Source of the DNA: Branchiostoma floridae
Lineage: Eukaryota; Chordata; Leptocardii; Amphioxiformes; Branchiostomatidae
Direction: 5' to 3'
Length of the DNA: 64,000 bases
Assembly: GCF_000003815.2 (NCBI RefSeq)
Contig: NC_049986.1
Span: 9,837,114-9,901,113 of the forward strand
In this document: positions 1-13,545 of the stretch, piece by piece
Layout: every line of letters starts with the position of its first letter
Position numbering within the stretch: position 1 is the first letter of the stretch
Made by a program: the position numbers and the translations under genes
The notes under the pieces: model-generated
What the model was told of the DNA's origin: nothing
The model's input: the letters and a program-made list of their open reading frames with translations, nothing else
Database searches by the model: none

Positions 1-34
1 TAAGAACATTCATGTCCTATTGTTTATAGTGACC

Positions 35-145
35 AGCCCCTTGAGCTCTGTCCTGCCACTTGCTACATAACACCACCAGGTGTCCGCTACACCAACAGTA
101 ACTATGGTGACAGCCATCTGGGTAAGGTCATTGACCTTACATGTT
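35..145. repeat. Repeat pair member (left edge)
   Basis: Shares CTATGGTGACAGCCATCTGG-like and TTGACCTTA blocks with 28,725-28,862. Its boundaries are unknown. Confidence 0.5.
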
Positions 146-1159
146 TGAAACAAAACGATATGAAGTTTGCACTGAAGGATCTTTACAAAGCTAGAAGACA
201 AGTCCACATAATTATGTGCAACAGATGAAAAACAAAAGCCCAGGCTCAAAACCAGAGAGTGTATTGACAAGAGCAGTAAAGCCACACTGTATCAAGTAAG
301 TAATTTACCACAAGTCCTTTTGACTTTAAGAATTTTTTTTAGTTAAGTTACTGCTATTTTGTAATTTACTAGACTAAGTACTCAAGGAAGATAGATCTTA
401 TAATGCCAATCTGTCAAAATTTATAAGATTCTATACAACCAAATAATTCAGTGTTAACTTAAGCTTAAATAGTCATGGCAAAAATATTGCAGGACAATGT
501 ATACTCTCTGTCCTCTGGCAGTTTACATTGTTTGCCGAATGTAATCCAAAAGCATCATAAAGCACCTCTTTAATCAGAAAAATTACTGTTACTGTAGTTT
601 CTTTTCTAAACAAGTTGCCTGGAGAGTTTCCTCATACAATAATGGCCATAAATATGCCTCAAATGGCAGCAATTGCCAAAAATGCGTCATTAGTGAACAA
701 AATGCGCAATCTATCAGATATTAGAGACACCTTTTTACCTTATCTGGGTAAGGCAGGCCTCAACCCTGGTGAGCAACAAGTATCGGGAAAGGGCAGCATC
801 TTTTGTTGCCCTATTCAAGCATTGTTAATCGCACACTACGTTACAGAGAAGATGATCTGAGTCTGTTCAGTCACAAATGTTAACTATCAAATACGGCACT
901 GTAGCCAATCCTTTACCAACACATGCACAGAATCTTCATCTATCATACTGTACATTTGTTAAGACTCCAGGAACTCCTGTGTTTGTCAATCGGATTACTC
1001 GCAGCTTCAAGATGTAATGCTCAAGTGTGAAGAAGTCTCAAGAGAGAAGATCAAGAAGGTTGAAGAAAGAGCCTTGTCACCATGATAAATGTGGACTCAG
1101 GCTATGGTGTACATGTAGGCGTGTCATAATTGATAGGGTATTTGGCTCAGACCCTAGCA

Positions 1160-1930
1160 TAGAATCTGTATCTATGTTATAACCACCGTTCGGCATAACA
1201 CACCAGCTTCGCAGGCACGTGGCTGCAGCTGGTTATATTATACTGAACAACCCGTCACACCTAACTTTTGCACATCTACCTGCAAGTGTTCTGTAAAACT
1301 ACCCAGAGAAGTCTGGGATTTGAGTTTCCTGACGTACATCCTGTTGATGTTATGCCCTTGGGAAAGGCACTTACATGCTTTCCTGATCACTTCAAACTCA
1401 AAATTTCAACCTCAAACTTTATTTCTCAATCCACTTTGCAGTCCAGGGGCTGAATTGCAATTGATTTTTTCAACACTCGTCATAACCCTTGAATAATTCA
1501 AGATTAAAGCAGCATAAAAGTTAAAACAATGTTGGAATGAAAGACATCTTATGTCGGTTTGTTTAGCTAAAAAAATTATTAATTGTAGAAAAGGCTTGAC
1601 AAAGATTCTCCATTATAAAACAAATGCTTTACAATTCATTCCTGTGAAAATGAGTACCAAGCTTAGGTTCTTTATTTTTCTTCTTCTTTTTTCAATCTTA
1701 ATTTCATCCATATTCATTTACTGAGCATTAGACCAGAAGCACTTTTGCTTATGTACGTCTTTTGCTCGACTAATATAATAAGGGTTGGGCCTTCCCTGGG
1801 ATATGACGTTAAATGGAGATCTGGTGTTTTATTTGCGGGGTCACAATCAAAGAACCCACCACAGACATATTGGAAAAAGGAGGACTCCATCCCACTGTGA
1901 GTGGATCAAATAAATCTGTCCAAATACGTG
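1160..1930 (+). mobile_element. SINE-related fragments
   Basis: 1,350-1,400 carries CCCTTGGGAAAGGCACTTAC, and 1,780-1,930 carries GACGTTAAATGGAG and AAAGAACCCACCACAG, both parts of the 16,175-family body in plus orientation. The intervening sequence is not assigned. Fragmented and old. Confidence 0.45.
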
Positions 1931-3744
1931 CCTTGTAATAAAAACCTGGTGTGTGCTGAGACGCAGTTTACTGGGTATACACTAAAACATTAACAAAAAA
2001 CTTCATTTTGTTTTTTTTCAAAACACTGGGAAGAGGGTTGCTGTAAAATATGCCCATAGGAGCACATCCTGCAAGAAATGAAATATTCAGATTGTATGAT
2101 GACCACTACGGTCAGTATACTGACCATGCGCCTGCCAAGCTGCAGGTGGCCAAAGTATTACCCTGTGACTTGTCTGACCATACTTTTACTTTGAAATTCA
2201 TAAATGCACTATATTTGCAGCAAATATTCTAAAAAACCTACTTTCTCCTTTCCCACTAAATAGGTAACCTTGCTCTCTTGCATTGCCCTCATAGTCACAC
2301 TTTTTTTTTTCTTGGAAAAAGATTGATAATAATTTTCCTTAATAATCATTAACATCCACAGACTAGGAGAAATAATCAATGAAAACAGAAGTGCTTGAAC
2401 TCTTTTTCAATTGAAGTTCTGGCAGTGTTGGCCTCACACCATCCATAAGACTGTGGGATGCTTTCCTGTGCACTGCCTGAAGAAATGTAGTCCATCATTC
2501 GCACTCAGCTTGTCAAGTAAATGCGATGTGAAAATGCTGCCGCGATAAACGTCCGCGGGAGACCATCTCACTATCCGATTCCTAACCAGAGACACTGTCG
2601 TAAAATAAATCAGCTCTAAATTTACTCGAGGCTTATTGCGGCTTTCAGAAACTCTGCAAAACGTGTGATACAGACTGTAAATATGCCGCTGTGCGGCGGT
2701 AAAATACCTGACGATTGATAAAAATGGAAGCGGCTAAGGGAATGGAAGTATAAGTACTGAAAATCCATTGTTTCTTATCCGTAGGTCGTGAAAGGTGGTG
2801 TTGAACACTGTCATATGGATAAACATAGCGCTTATTTGAGACGGCATACGCTTCGATATCCATAGGTGGCAATCTATCATTTATGATGTCTAAACTCACA
2901 GTGCAATGCCTTTTCCAGTATATGTTATAAGATAATAATAAACTTACAGTCATATTTGTATTTCATGCAGTTCAGAGCAAAATTGCAAAGAAAATTTCAG
3001 GTTATTGTAACTGTACAAATGTATACAGTGTACATGTACACTTAATACATTTCTACATCTGTATCTGTATAGTAGACCTTCAATTTCACAAACAATCAAA
3101 GAAATCTAGCGACTCATATTTGAATCCCCATTACTGATTTCTAAAACACATCCATTCATCAAGATGTTGTGTTGGGACTACTTTCAACAGTTGGGAGTTT
3201 TGAAAATCAGAAAAATTAGACAATTTTTTCATTTTCAAGTATTCTCTGCTCTCATATGTCTTGTTTCTGTTTGATGAATCAAACAACAGGAACACTGTCT
3301 TTACGTCAGTTAGTCTAGTGGCATAGCTGGAAAAATTAGGCAAACTTTGCAGGTTTGTCTGATGCATGATCTAAGCAAATTTAGATGTATGGAGCTATAG
3401 CTATAGGCATCTGAATTTCTGCCCAGGAGCACTTTGGTAGCATTTTAAAGTTACATCCCCCGGACATGGAATATTAATTTTGGTCATTTTCTTATTAGGA
3501 AGGGGCAGTGTTGCGAGCCAAACATTGCCTTTTTTCTTTAATATTTACCGGCTGGATAGAGCTACTCACCACAACCATCCAAATATTGCATTTTTTTCAA
3601 TATTCAGCTTTAATAGAAGTTACGAGTCCTGAAAAGAATACTTTGGGGGTACTTTTCTGAAAAGAAATATATCATTTACTTTCTGAAATCTTATACATAC
3701 ATGTATAGACCGTTAATGACAGTTTGCTACTGGTAAATTCATGA

Positions 3745-3990
3745 GACACTGTCCCCGAGCAGTCACAAGAGTCGGGAAGTCTGCATCACAACCACCCGAG
3801 GTGAGACGTAAAAAGACGGGGCGCGCCCCTTTCCTGTAAAGATTCCCTGTCGTTCCACGGGGAATTTCACATCCTTGCCGCGACTACAATCTGTCACGAG
3901 TGATCGTCCCACCGTGTACAAAGAATTCCTCGCGGGCGCTAGACTCCCGCGGTATGGAAAATCCATTCCTGGCACTTTCTGTAGGGGAAA
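3745..3990. promoter_or_regulatory. GC-rich island
   Basis: About 245 bp with many CpG dinucleotides (GACGGGGCGCGCCCC region), not repeat-like within this window. Role unknown. Confidence 0.3.
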
Positions 3991-4141
3991 ATCTGACTAC
4001 TACGGTGGGCAGAGTGCTAACAGCATTTGGAGCAGCTCCAACACAGTAGGTGTCAGGTGTAGTTTAGAAGAACTTTTCCAATCCCTTCTTGACAATTGGC
4101 AGCCAAGAAGATAAGAAGATGAGCTACTTAACGAGTGAAAG

Positions 4142-4345
4142 TTTATCTTTATCTGATCGAGGTGTAACCTATTTTTTTTTGTTTTTAAAAGTCTTAGGCT
4201 TCTAGGGATATCAAGTTGATAGGCGGTGGTTTCAAAATGCAATATTTTGAAAATATTGCGTTTAGATATAACAACGAATAAAGGTTACTCCAATATTTGA
4301 AAATATTGCAGTTTGATATAACAACAGATATACATCATATAGGTG
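4142..4345. mobile_element. TTCACCTTTATC MITE, decayed copy
   Basis: Shares ATATCAAGTTGATAGGCGG, GGTTTCAAAATGCAATATT and ATAGGTGAACTAGCATTAC with the family, with an internal tandem of the AATATTTGAAAATATTGC block. Confidence 0.55.
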
Positions 4346-4459
4346 AACTAGCATTACATTACTAGAATTATTGTAAGGGCACATAAAGTAGAGTTGATAT
4401 GGCACATGCACATGTAGATATGTTGTATTGATGGCCTAGATATTCTCAGCTAGATGTTG

Positions 4460-4660
4460 CATCACCTGGGAAAGGTACACGACTTTCCTCACTCCACCCA
4501 GATGTAGATGGATAAATGAGTAAGCTTGGAGGGTAACAGGCGGTGGAATGTGAGGGATGGACTCCGCCTTCCAATACTGTGCCCTTAGACACATTCTACT
4601 AACCCACTGTCCCTACAGCGTCATGAAGGCTACCTGACCTGTACCTTTATTGGGTGGTTA
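4460..4660 (+). mobile_element. SINE fragment (GGTGGAAGGAGAGGG family)
   Basis: Shares GGGAAAGGTACACGACTTTC, the CTCCGCCTTCCAATAC block and the CCCACTGTCC segment with the other copies. The tRNA head is not recognisable. Confidence 0.65.
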
Positions 4661-4743
4661 CAAAATAGTAAGTTCAAGGCTCTTGTTTGGTTAGGAGCAA
4701 ATTTTCAGTGTCCCAATTGGAAATGCATAATTTTATGCATAAT

Positions 4744-5127
4744 GCTAGTTCAACCAAAAAGAGCTCTGTCCTTGGTGCTGACTGTGTCATCCACTAGAGT
4801 TGCTACAACTGTATACATGCTGGTCATTGCTGACGCTATCTATATCCATTGTTTTAAAAATAAGACATAATAGAGATAAGTCAGATAACCGTTATCAAGT
4901 CGATGGCTGGTGGTTTCAAATTACAATATATTGAAAATATTGCAGCTTGAAACCACCGTCCGTCTACTTGATATGTCTAACAGTTATCTTTTTAGTGTCT
5001 TAAAAACAACAGATATAGGTTTAACCCAACAGATAAAGGTGAACTAGCATTAGCAATGACCAGCATGACACTAAAGTTGTAGCAACTCTAGTGGATGGCA
5101 CAGTCAGCACCAAGGGCGGGGCTGCTT
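4744..5127. mobile_element. Composite inverted-repeat element
   Basis: Arms of about 75 bp (4,761-4,835 and 5,052-5,123; GTCCTTGGTGCTGACTGTGT and its inverse) flank a TTCACCTTTATC-type palindrome. Single arm-like copies recur near 11,205 and 11,290. Confidence 0.7.
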
Positions 5128-5129
5128 TT

Positions 5130-6940
5130 CTGGTGCTTGGTGCTTGCTATCAAGTGATGGATAATGGATAAATTGTTTTAGAACTGTCAAAAATCAAACT
5201 AAACTGAGTGTAAGAAACATTCTCAAGTTGTTTCTTTGAAACGTACCCCCAGAAAAAAGGAAGGTACAGTAGACGAAATAAAGTAAAGTATCAAAATGCA
5301 CATCTAAACAAATGACTGGTATTGTATGTACCTTCTTGATCAAAACATTGCATATACTACTCACATAATACATTTTGCATCTCCTACGGATGTAAATACA
5401 GGCCTTTGTGTAACAGATAAAGATTGATGACATCTCACAATGCTTCGACCGATTTCTACCAAACTTTATTATATTTTCCACCTCTTTGGCTAAGCAGCAT
5501 CCTCGATATATTTGACAGGTGCTATGTCTAGATATCAGAAGATACGATGCAAGGATCTAGCTTTATTGCCACCTGAATAACCCAAGGCAAATGCATAGAC
5601 AAACAAAGCTGTTTTTTAAGTCCTTCTGGTAGGCAACCCTGACAGTTCATTATTCATCCGTAGTTAGTCAGGGAGAATTCCGTTAGCGGCTTGCTTGTGC
5701 AAACTGATTTGAAGCTGGATGGAGAAATACAATTGATATCAAGAATGTTTTGAAGCAACTTGAGTCATCTTTGGTTGATTTACATAATCAAATACCTCCT
5801 GTTCCAGTAAACAACCTGTGTCATAGCAGGATCTATCTACCAATCGAGGGAGACAGAGAGAGATGAAAGAGAGAGAGAGAGAGAGAGAGATTTGAGACTG
5901 TGTTACAGAAATATCAACCTTATTTTCCATACTTTTTCAATAATTAAAACTGAAAAAAGTATATGACAACATAATTTTGCTAGATCGTATCTGTGTTTAA
6001 AAATATCTATTTTTCTAAAACATATATAATACTCTTTAAAACAACACCCTATTTTATGATCATACTTTTGAGATAAACAGCTGACTATACTTAAACTTAA
6101 AGAATGTCCAAAAAGAAAGTACCCCAAAATCTGTTAGAAATTACTATAATTTAATTACAAACTATATGTTTCCATTGTTCCCTGATGATTAGCATTGTGT
6201 AATACATGTATAAACTTATCGTTTTAAAGCTTATTTATTGCCCTTAAAAACACTGCCTTTGAAAAATGCAGCTGTTGAAGATAAAATGACTTTTTCAATA
6301 ACTTCTGTATGTGATTTATATTCATGGCTATTGCCGACAGATATACAATGTATCAGATATCCACCCCTTTGGACTTATAACATTGACGGACAAGAAAACT
6401 GCCATTTCAAGTATGACTGCTAGTCCGGTGGAGGCAAAAGGACGGTCTTGAGGAGTGTTTGAAAAGTCCCAATCTTAAGACCTTAAGGCAACAATAAGAG
6501 GAAGAAAGGAGACTACTACATACTATAGGACTTTCCCGGCCAAAATGACATGCATATCCATCATTCTACACGCATGTACTATGTACTAATAATGGTGTAT
6601 TAAGATAACTTTTTAACTTTAAGATAACTTTAAGAGTTTTTTTTTATATTCGTTCTCTCTGGTGAAGATTGCAAATTGCACCACAGTGACTGTATATTCA
6701 TGTATAATATAAGCATTATCTCGACACAGATTTGTCCTTTTTGGTAGTAGTGATTGCCAGTTTCCACACAAATTGCTTGGGCTTTAAAATCATTGCTATC
6801 TTTGATTTTAGCTCCACTTGCCAGTATATGTATGCCTGGCCAAAGTAGACATTCTTAACTCGCGACAAAATCAACAGCCAAATTGTTGAGGTATACGTTT
6901 AGGTCTGACCATTACCTCTAAGTCTTTTATTATACCTAGA
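5130..6940. other. No recognised feature
   Basis: AT-rich sequence with a (GA)n run at 5,867-5,890. No gene, RNA or bounded repeat was recognised. Confidence 0.6.
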
Positions 6941-6942
6941 CT

Positions 6943-7374
6943 AGGGCTGGGTATCGGTACAACGTACTGGTACAAAACCGGTTTATCTTATTGGACCGGT
7001 CCAGAAAAACCGGACCTGAAAAAATTAGGTGGACCGGATGTTCGACCGATTAGAAAATTAACAGATTATTTTATCAGGCATTCACACGTTTTGGCGCTTG
7101 CAGGTGGAAGAAAATAACAAGAGTGAAGTAGTGTAGAGTTTATAGTAATTTCTACCAAGTTTTAAAGCCAATTGTACAGGTGAAGTTAGCATTGTAGGAT
7201 TTTAAAACGCCAGTGTAAGTCTAATACTCCACCAAACAGATTTCTTTGTAGTGAAATGGACCAGTGGTACGAGTCATACTGCATCAGGTCCAGGTTCAGG
7301 TCCGGACCTGGACCTGATCCTTTGGACCTGAACCGGACCTGGACCTGAATTTTCTGTACCGGTACCCAGCCCTA
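6943..7374. mobile_element. ACCGGT-rich element, copy 1
   Basis: The ends GGGCTGGGTATCGGTAC and GTACCGGTACCCAGCCC are inverted. The interior has reiterated GGTCCAGGTTCAGGTCCGG motifs. The inverted copy is at 35,722-36,125 and a partial one at 56,200-56,497. Confidence 0.8.
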
Positions 7375-7379
7375 ACCTA

Positions 7380-8685
7380 GACTGTGATAACCTAGATCCA
7401 TTGCTTTGAAAAAATGGGGTATTTGGGGCTATCAAGTTGACAAACCGACAGGTACATGTAGTACCTAATGCTACATTTAAGTTAAGTTATACCCGGTTCA
7501 TATTTACGTGTGATATCAGTGTTCCGACTGGCCTGTATTTTACAGTACAGCCCGGGGCTCCGTGGTTCGATTCAAATGATTCAAACTGGCTTGAATGCGC
7601 TGCTGTCAAAAATACAAACAACTGTTTCATTCCATCTGTTTCACTACTCCAGTTCTTTTGTTCGAATTGACAAAGTTGTTGGCGCAATGTGCAGTTTTCT
7701 CAGGTTGGCATGATATACAAGAATAAAATACAACACAGGGTTTTGTGTATCACCCTTGGTTCCGGCCCTCCTTCGGGCGATCCTACCCACGGTTAAGCCG
7801 TACCTCGGGCGTTACAGAATACACCGTGTTGAATTCTATATGGTAGCCCTCATTGTAAATGCATGCCAAAGGCCCTCACTAGGATCTGTATGCCAATCGA
7901 TCCCCTATCCAATCCACCAGCCAAAATTACCCTTTTAAGATCCTATCTCCAATCATCTGTCAGATTCCGACCTAAATCCCTCCTAATCATCTGGCAGGAA
8001 AAGTTCTGTCCTCTCTGTTTTAGCTAAAGGGATGATTAAGTTGGATGGAGATGCGGACTGGCATGCCTGTCGTGTGTTAGTAGCCCTGGAGATTATTCCC
8101 AATGATATACCAAATTCCAAACAATCTCTCTTTATGTCAATCATTGGTCTAATATGGCAATACATTATTCTGTCCATGTTTAACGGAAAAATTGCATCAC
8201 AGGCAACATAGAACTTGTAATAATCATCTCTATGAAAAGAAAACTTGTAATAGAAATATTAAATGACATATACAAAATATCTCTTCAATCTAAACAACTC
8301 TTTTATCAGTAAACACCAAATTTCAATTTGTGGTCATTGGTGCAAATTAATAAAAGGCTATTTTCAACTACTATGCCTCAATTTTTTTAGATATGCACCT
8401 CATTCCTAGGCAAGGACACAAACTTATTGATCACCCGTTGAACAAAATTGTCCTTTGTTTGAACTCCGGCGATTTTTTTCATACATCCCATCATATATGT
8501 ACAGTATTTTGACTGCCGATACTTTAATTACTCATAACTTAAGATAAAATATACACTATAAATGGCCCTAACAGAAACAGATCCCCATAGCTATAATGAT
8601 ACCCATATCCACCTTTCCGTAACAAATCCGGAATAATCTGTTCAATTGTCGATGACACCCAACGTCAGTACGGCTCAAAATCAGC
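7380..8685. other. No recognised feature
   Basis: Mixed AT-rich DNA without a supported gene or bounded element. Confidence 0.55.
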
Positions 8686-8689
8686 CTGC

Positions 8690-8910
8690 CCAAAGTTTGA
8701 CAAGGGAACGAATGATTGCCAATGCCCCGTATAAATCATACGCACCACGCGCCGCGTCGTGCTGTTTTTCAGAATTGCTTTAATTCGGCGTCATGCGAGA
8801 AGGCAATCTCATCACCGCGGGACAAATTGGTTTTATTGCCGTGCACATCGCGGATTTGTGGGCACGATTCTGCGATCCGACGTGCACGCAGAAGTTGTGG
8901 CTGAATTTAA
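8690..8910. promoter_or_regulatory. GC-rich island
   Basis: CpG-rich (CACCACGCGCCGCGTCGTG segment), single copy within the window. Frames overlapping it are open in two phases but unrecognised. Confidence 0.3.
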
Positions 8911-10279
8911 TTTCCAGTGCAGATTTCATATTCAATTTCTCTCAGGATCAGTTTATCAACTTTATGGAAAGGGTAACGCAGTTCACTCAGCGTTTATGTA
9001 TCTGTGGCTCATTTTATACTCAATCCCTCGTCTTTATGTTATCTGTACAAGTTCTTTATGCGAGTTCTTCAGGAATAAGAATCGAGCAATTTAAGTCATT
9101 GAAGTTAAAGCAGCATTTGCAATCCTTGACCTCATAAGTTATCATATGATATTGACTTCATTGAAACTGTGTGCATGCATACATAAATACAATCAAGCAC
9201 ATGTGCTGTCAAAACACTAGTATCTTGTATATCTTTATCAACCATTTATTTTATATATAATCGTAGTTGCCCTTACTATTGCATACAATCATAAAAAGAT
9301 GGATACAAGTTTTGTATTATGTCATAGTTACACACAAAAATCAAAACTAATCATACATTGCATGTCAACAATAAACCTTTTATTACCTTTTCAAATTGAG
9401 ATTTCTGAAAAGCTCATAAGTATCCAATTACATATGGTATTACTGTGTAATATCCAAGAAAATTACCAATCATACATCACAAATGAATCCATATAATGTG
9501 TATATGCCTTATAGATTGCCTGAAAGTAAAGCTTCAGCTTTTATTAGAAACGGAAATTCGTATAATACTTTAGGTTTCACTTGATACTTTAATAGATACA
9601 GTAGTAAACATACCACATGTATCCTTTTAATCTTTCAAGAACTCTGAATTTTCACAAACTTATAGGAAAACAAATGATGCAATTATAACAATGCCAACTA
9701 AATAAAAAGTATACCAGGAATACTTGAAATCTTTTATTCTCTTTGAATGCCATGGTATAGTATCTTCATCTGGAATTTTTCACAAGAATTTCAGTGACTT
9801 GCCAAAGAACAACAGTGATATAACTAAGGAATAGATAATTTGCATTTCCTTCAATACAACTTGCAAGATAACGGACAACAATGTACCTCAAAAATTCTGA
9901 AGCCATCATTGAAAAAGACAGCAATATTTCAGAAAGATTTTAAAGTCACACAGTAAATTTTTCACTCCCTCAAGACAGTAAAAATCTACTGCCAGTTAGT
10001 ACATACTGCACAGCTCAAACTCTAACATAAACTATAAGATAAAGTATGATTCAAAGCAAGATAACAACATTGGTGCCCAAAAAATCTCCTGTTCTGGCCA
10101 ATAAAAAGTTGTGTGCATCCAAAAAGTAACATATGACAAGTTTGTTGCCACTCCTATTTCAACCAGGCTAATAGATTATACATACAGAACCATCATTAAA
10201 GGTTACGGAAGTAGCTTCAGTCATAAATTTCCTCCAAAATGGCCGCAATCCACAACAACTCCTAATGGAATTTTTTTTT

Positions 10280-10540
10280 CCTTTACGATGTGATTGAGGC
10301 TGCGGTATTAGCGGAGAAAGGTCTCGCAATCTGGGACGAATTATACAAATTTAGCTCGGGGAGATGGAGTAATGTACGCCAACAACGCTTCTATCTGGAT
10401 GCTAATTTGTCGCGCGTGAGGCATTCGGGGGGTAACGTTATTACCAAGCAAGCTTTCCGCGTTATCTGCCGCGTCGAACTTTGCTTATAAATCTCGTTAC
10501 TAAAGCGGGGTAATCGAGAGGCCGTCGACAATTGTAGCCA
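10280..10540. promoter_or_regulatory. GC-rich island
   Basis: CpG-rich (TTGTCGCGCGTGAGGCATTC segment), single copy within the window. No coding match recognised. Confidence 0.3.
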
Positions 10541-10924
10541 TTTGCCAGAATACAAATTGACAACTAATGCACAGGGTACTAGTAGGAGCCCTTACCAAGT
10601 GAAAGTAGCACTTTCTAATTACATGTACAAGTGAAAGATGCATTTGGAAACAGACCTACATGTATTCTCAAAACAGAGTAGTATTTTACCACAACTTACA
10701 TAAATGAGAGTGATACAGCAAGGGTGATACTAGTAGAACAGAGAGGGGGGATTTTACAAATGGAAAACATAACTCAGTTACAGAAATAAAACTCTGTAGC
10801 CCTTTATATTACTGCATGCTCAATGAAAATAAGGGTTTTTCTCTCTTGTTGCACACTCATATAGCAAACTGTACACATGAACATAGTCTATGTCTATCCC
10901 ATATTCAATTATTCAATGTACACT

Positions 10925-11095
10925 ACAGTCAAACCTGTACAAGAGACCATCACTACATAAGGACCACATGGCCCTTGTGAAACTCTTTTTGGCAGTCTCT
11001 CAGATAATTTTCCCATTGACACAAGCACCTGAATCTATAGTGACCAACTCAACATGATTTAGTTGGCTTCTCAGGTCATTTTACAGTATGGATTT
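10925..11095. mobile_element. CAGTCAAACCTGT repeat
   Basis: Begins CAGTCAAACCTGTACAAGAG and includes GACCACATGGCCCTTG and AGATAATTTTCCCATTGAC. The last segment recurs inverted at 25,760-25,795. A dispersed repeat. Confidence 0.5.
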
Positions 11096-11403
11096 ATTTA
11101 CATACACAACACACTACACATGAACAGAATAAAAAAGAAATATAGGTCTTTTGTATATACTACATGTATTACTGAAAGACACACTTGGTAATTATTGGTA
11201 ACCCCGTCCTTGGTGCTGAATGTGTCATCAGCGAGGAGGAAAAAGGCTCTAAGACCTCAAAATGTGTATTACATTGTACATGATAAGTCTGTCCTTGGTG
11301 CTGAATGTGCCATCAGCTAGCCTAGATAAGGGTCCAATTTTTTGTCTGAAAAAATCTGAGAAGCAACAAATAAATTTGGTGTGGCCTTACTAGACTGACT
11401 GAC

Positions 11404-11409
11404 AGTAGT

Positions 11410-11455
<46 letters not shown>

Positions 11456-11456
11456 G
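11404..11456 (+). repeat. (GTA)n microsatellite
   Basis: About 16 GTA triplets without interruption. Confidence 0.95.
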
Positions 11457-11574
11457 CCTTACTACGTAAAAGCAACAGGCATCAGTAATTCCAACAGGTG
11501 TGTATTATACCATGACATACCATGTGGGGCGAAACATGCACCAGGGACCAACGCCTTACAAGCAACTCAGATTG

Positions 11575-11720
11575 AAACTACAGCGCGGATAAATTAATTG
11601 CCCGATAGAAGAATGTACCAATGGCCGAGGGACCCGACGCGCTTCGCCGTCACTCAATCGCGGTCACACAATGCTGTGAGCGCAATCAATGCTCGGTGAT
11701 GCTATCATGATCATTGTTAT
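11575..11720. promoter_or_regulatory. GC-rich island
   Basis: A short CpG-rich segment (GACCCGACGCGCTTCGCCG) without repeat similarity in the window. Confidence 0.25.
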
Positions 11721-11889
11721 ATTGATGCAACGGACACAAAGGAGGATTGGACAAATCGATTGAGGTATTTTCAGCTCCATCCCATTGTAATGTACCAGGC
11801 AAAGGAGGACACTGATGCAGTACATTTTCTTCCAATGGGGACAGCAGGTTGAAAATCAGTCGGTGAAATCAACAGAATTTATGTGAGGT

Positions 11890-12065
11890 AACCAGGCTTT
11901 TAGGCTGGACGCACTTTTCTTAGAATAACAAGAAATTGGATGCACTGGACACCCTTACACTGGGGAGCAGATCCTCTGACAAGCATGAAATTCTGATTGA
12001 CCAGGGATGCCACTAGGTCATTTGTGGTCACAGCCTTTTACTGTATCCTGTCTGGCAGTAATTTT
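11890..12065. repeat. Dispersed repeat with ATGAAATTCTGATTGACC core
   Basis: Inverted copy at 15,520-15,715; shorter copies near 25,060-25,150, 35,060-35,150 and 50,085-50,160. The shared core is AAATTCTGATTGACCAGGG followed by a GATGC block. The family ends were not resolved. Confidence 0.6.
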
Positions 12066-12559
12066 GTCCCTCAGAAAACCTTAGAATGCAATGCACCAAT
12101 TAACTTTAAATTCTCAAAAACTCTGCACCATGGAAGCTGGATGCCCCCGGACTCCCCTACAATAGTTTTGTAGCAAAAAGGTAAAGGACACTGCATATAA
12201 TTACTAAGTAGGCAAATATATCCACGAATGCATAGGAACCAATACTGTAATGACATGCTAGACCCAATATGTTGACTTACTGAGTTATTCATACCTATAG
12301 ATATCCATGTATGTCTGTTTAGTTATACTGTAAGTAGTTGTTATAGACCTTACGAAAGTCTTTGTGTACTTTTGTGGTGTCAATAAAGATTTCCTATAAG
12401 GGACAACAAGCTGAGAACTGAACAATTAGTGAGGGTGTGGATGAACTAAAGAGAAGTTAGATTGGACAAATTGGATATTGGAGCAAAATTAAGGGGTTAG
12501 GCTACGTGGACACAAAAAAAAGAAGAGATGGATTTGATTCCTTGCTGGACATTGTCTCT

Positions 12560-12770
12560 TAGACAGTAATTTACTTTTCTCACTGTCTACCCAGGTGTCA
12601 AATTATGGGTTGGGGAGGTAAAAGGCAGTGGAAGGAGAGGGATGGGCTCCGCCTCCCAATACCGTGCACTAGACACACAGTGGATGACAACCCACTGCCT
12701 CTACAGCCTTTAAAAGACGATGGGACCTTTACCGCAAGTTCCATCACTATCAGTCTAAACCTTATCTTAT
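12560..12770 (+). mobile_element. SINE fragment (GGTGGAAGGAGAGGG family)
   Basis: Contains GGTTGGGGAGGTAAAAGGCA, GGCTCCGCCTCCCAATACCG and ACAACCCACTGCC, matching the family body. Overlapping open frames on both strands here are repeat sequence. Confidence 0.65.
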
Positions 12771-12829
12771 CGAGAGAGTCCATCTTCTTTGTCATCCAGC
12801 TGAAGTTAACAACCCCATAAGAGAACAGA

Positions 12830-13545
12830 TGAATCTATCCGTGGCACCTTACAGCCGTACTTCCATCTCGTATCTGGACAAAGCTCTACTCAGGCAATAG
12901 CTAAGAGGGCGTAAATATTCGCTCCACTTTTTTTCTGCGGGTCATTGATTCTCCCTCTCCTGAATTGTTCGTGTTCAGCAGAGTCCGCACCTATCGCGCC
13001 ATCTCGCCCATAATTCTACCCGCTAAGACATTGATATTTCTCCCCTTTACGAGACAGCTGGGACCGTAAAACGGGCGTTGATTGCAACGCATTGCTGGGG
13101 CGGGCAATACGTGGTTCGGGGGTACGGACTCTGGGTCTTTTGCATGCCCGCATGGAAATTTCTCCGGGGCAAATCTGTCAAGTGGGTAGTTAGCATGCAT
13201 GGGGGTATCCAACAGAGCACCCATTATATCGGCCAGGGGGGTAGAGCGAATCAGGTCAGCGAATCGTGCCGTGTTCATTCTTGTATGGACGCTAAGTCCG
13301 CTGTCTTAGGATCAATGCGAACTGCTGACTTTGAACAAGAGAGAACTGAGAGGTACGAGTCTGGCTCGAGCACTTCTCAAGATGATAATTTTCCCATTAT
13401 TCTCGATCATTTCCTCTCAGGTAGATCCCGCGGGATGGGATTTCCTCCAAGTCGTTCTGTCGGTGGCCCGCGGCAACAGATTCTAAGGGCGGCGGCACAA
13501 TTTTCCGCCCTATCCGGTGAAACTCCCATCGTGTAATCCATCTAC
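12830..13545. promoter_or_regulatory. GC-rich island, possible regulatory element
   Basis: About 700 bp clearly richer in GC and CpG than its surroundings, with no recognised repeat. Open frames of up to 152 codons (non-ATG start) on one strand and 95 on the other show no recognisable domain. In the presumed HS2ST intron. An unknown exon is possible. Confidence 0.35.

Noticed and set aside
13078-13536. 152-codon plus-strand open frame
   Set aside because: Starts at TTG, has no recognisable domain, and the opposite strand is also open for 95 codons. Explained by the GC-rich composition; kept only as a regulatory-type island.
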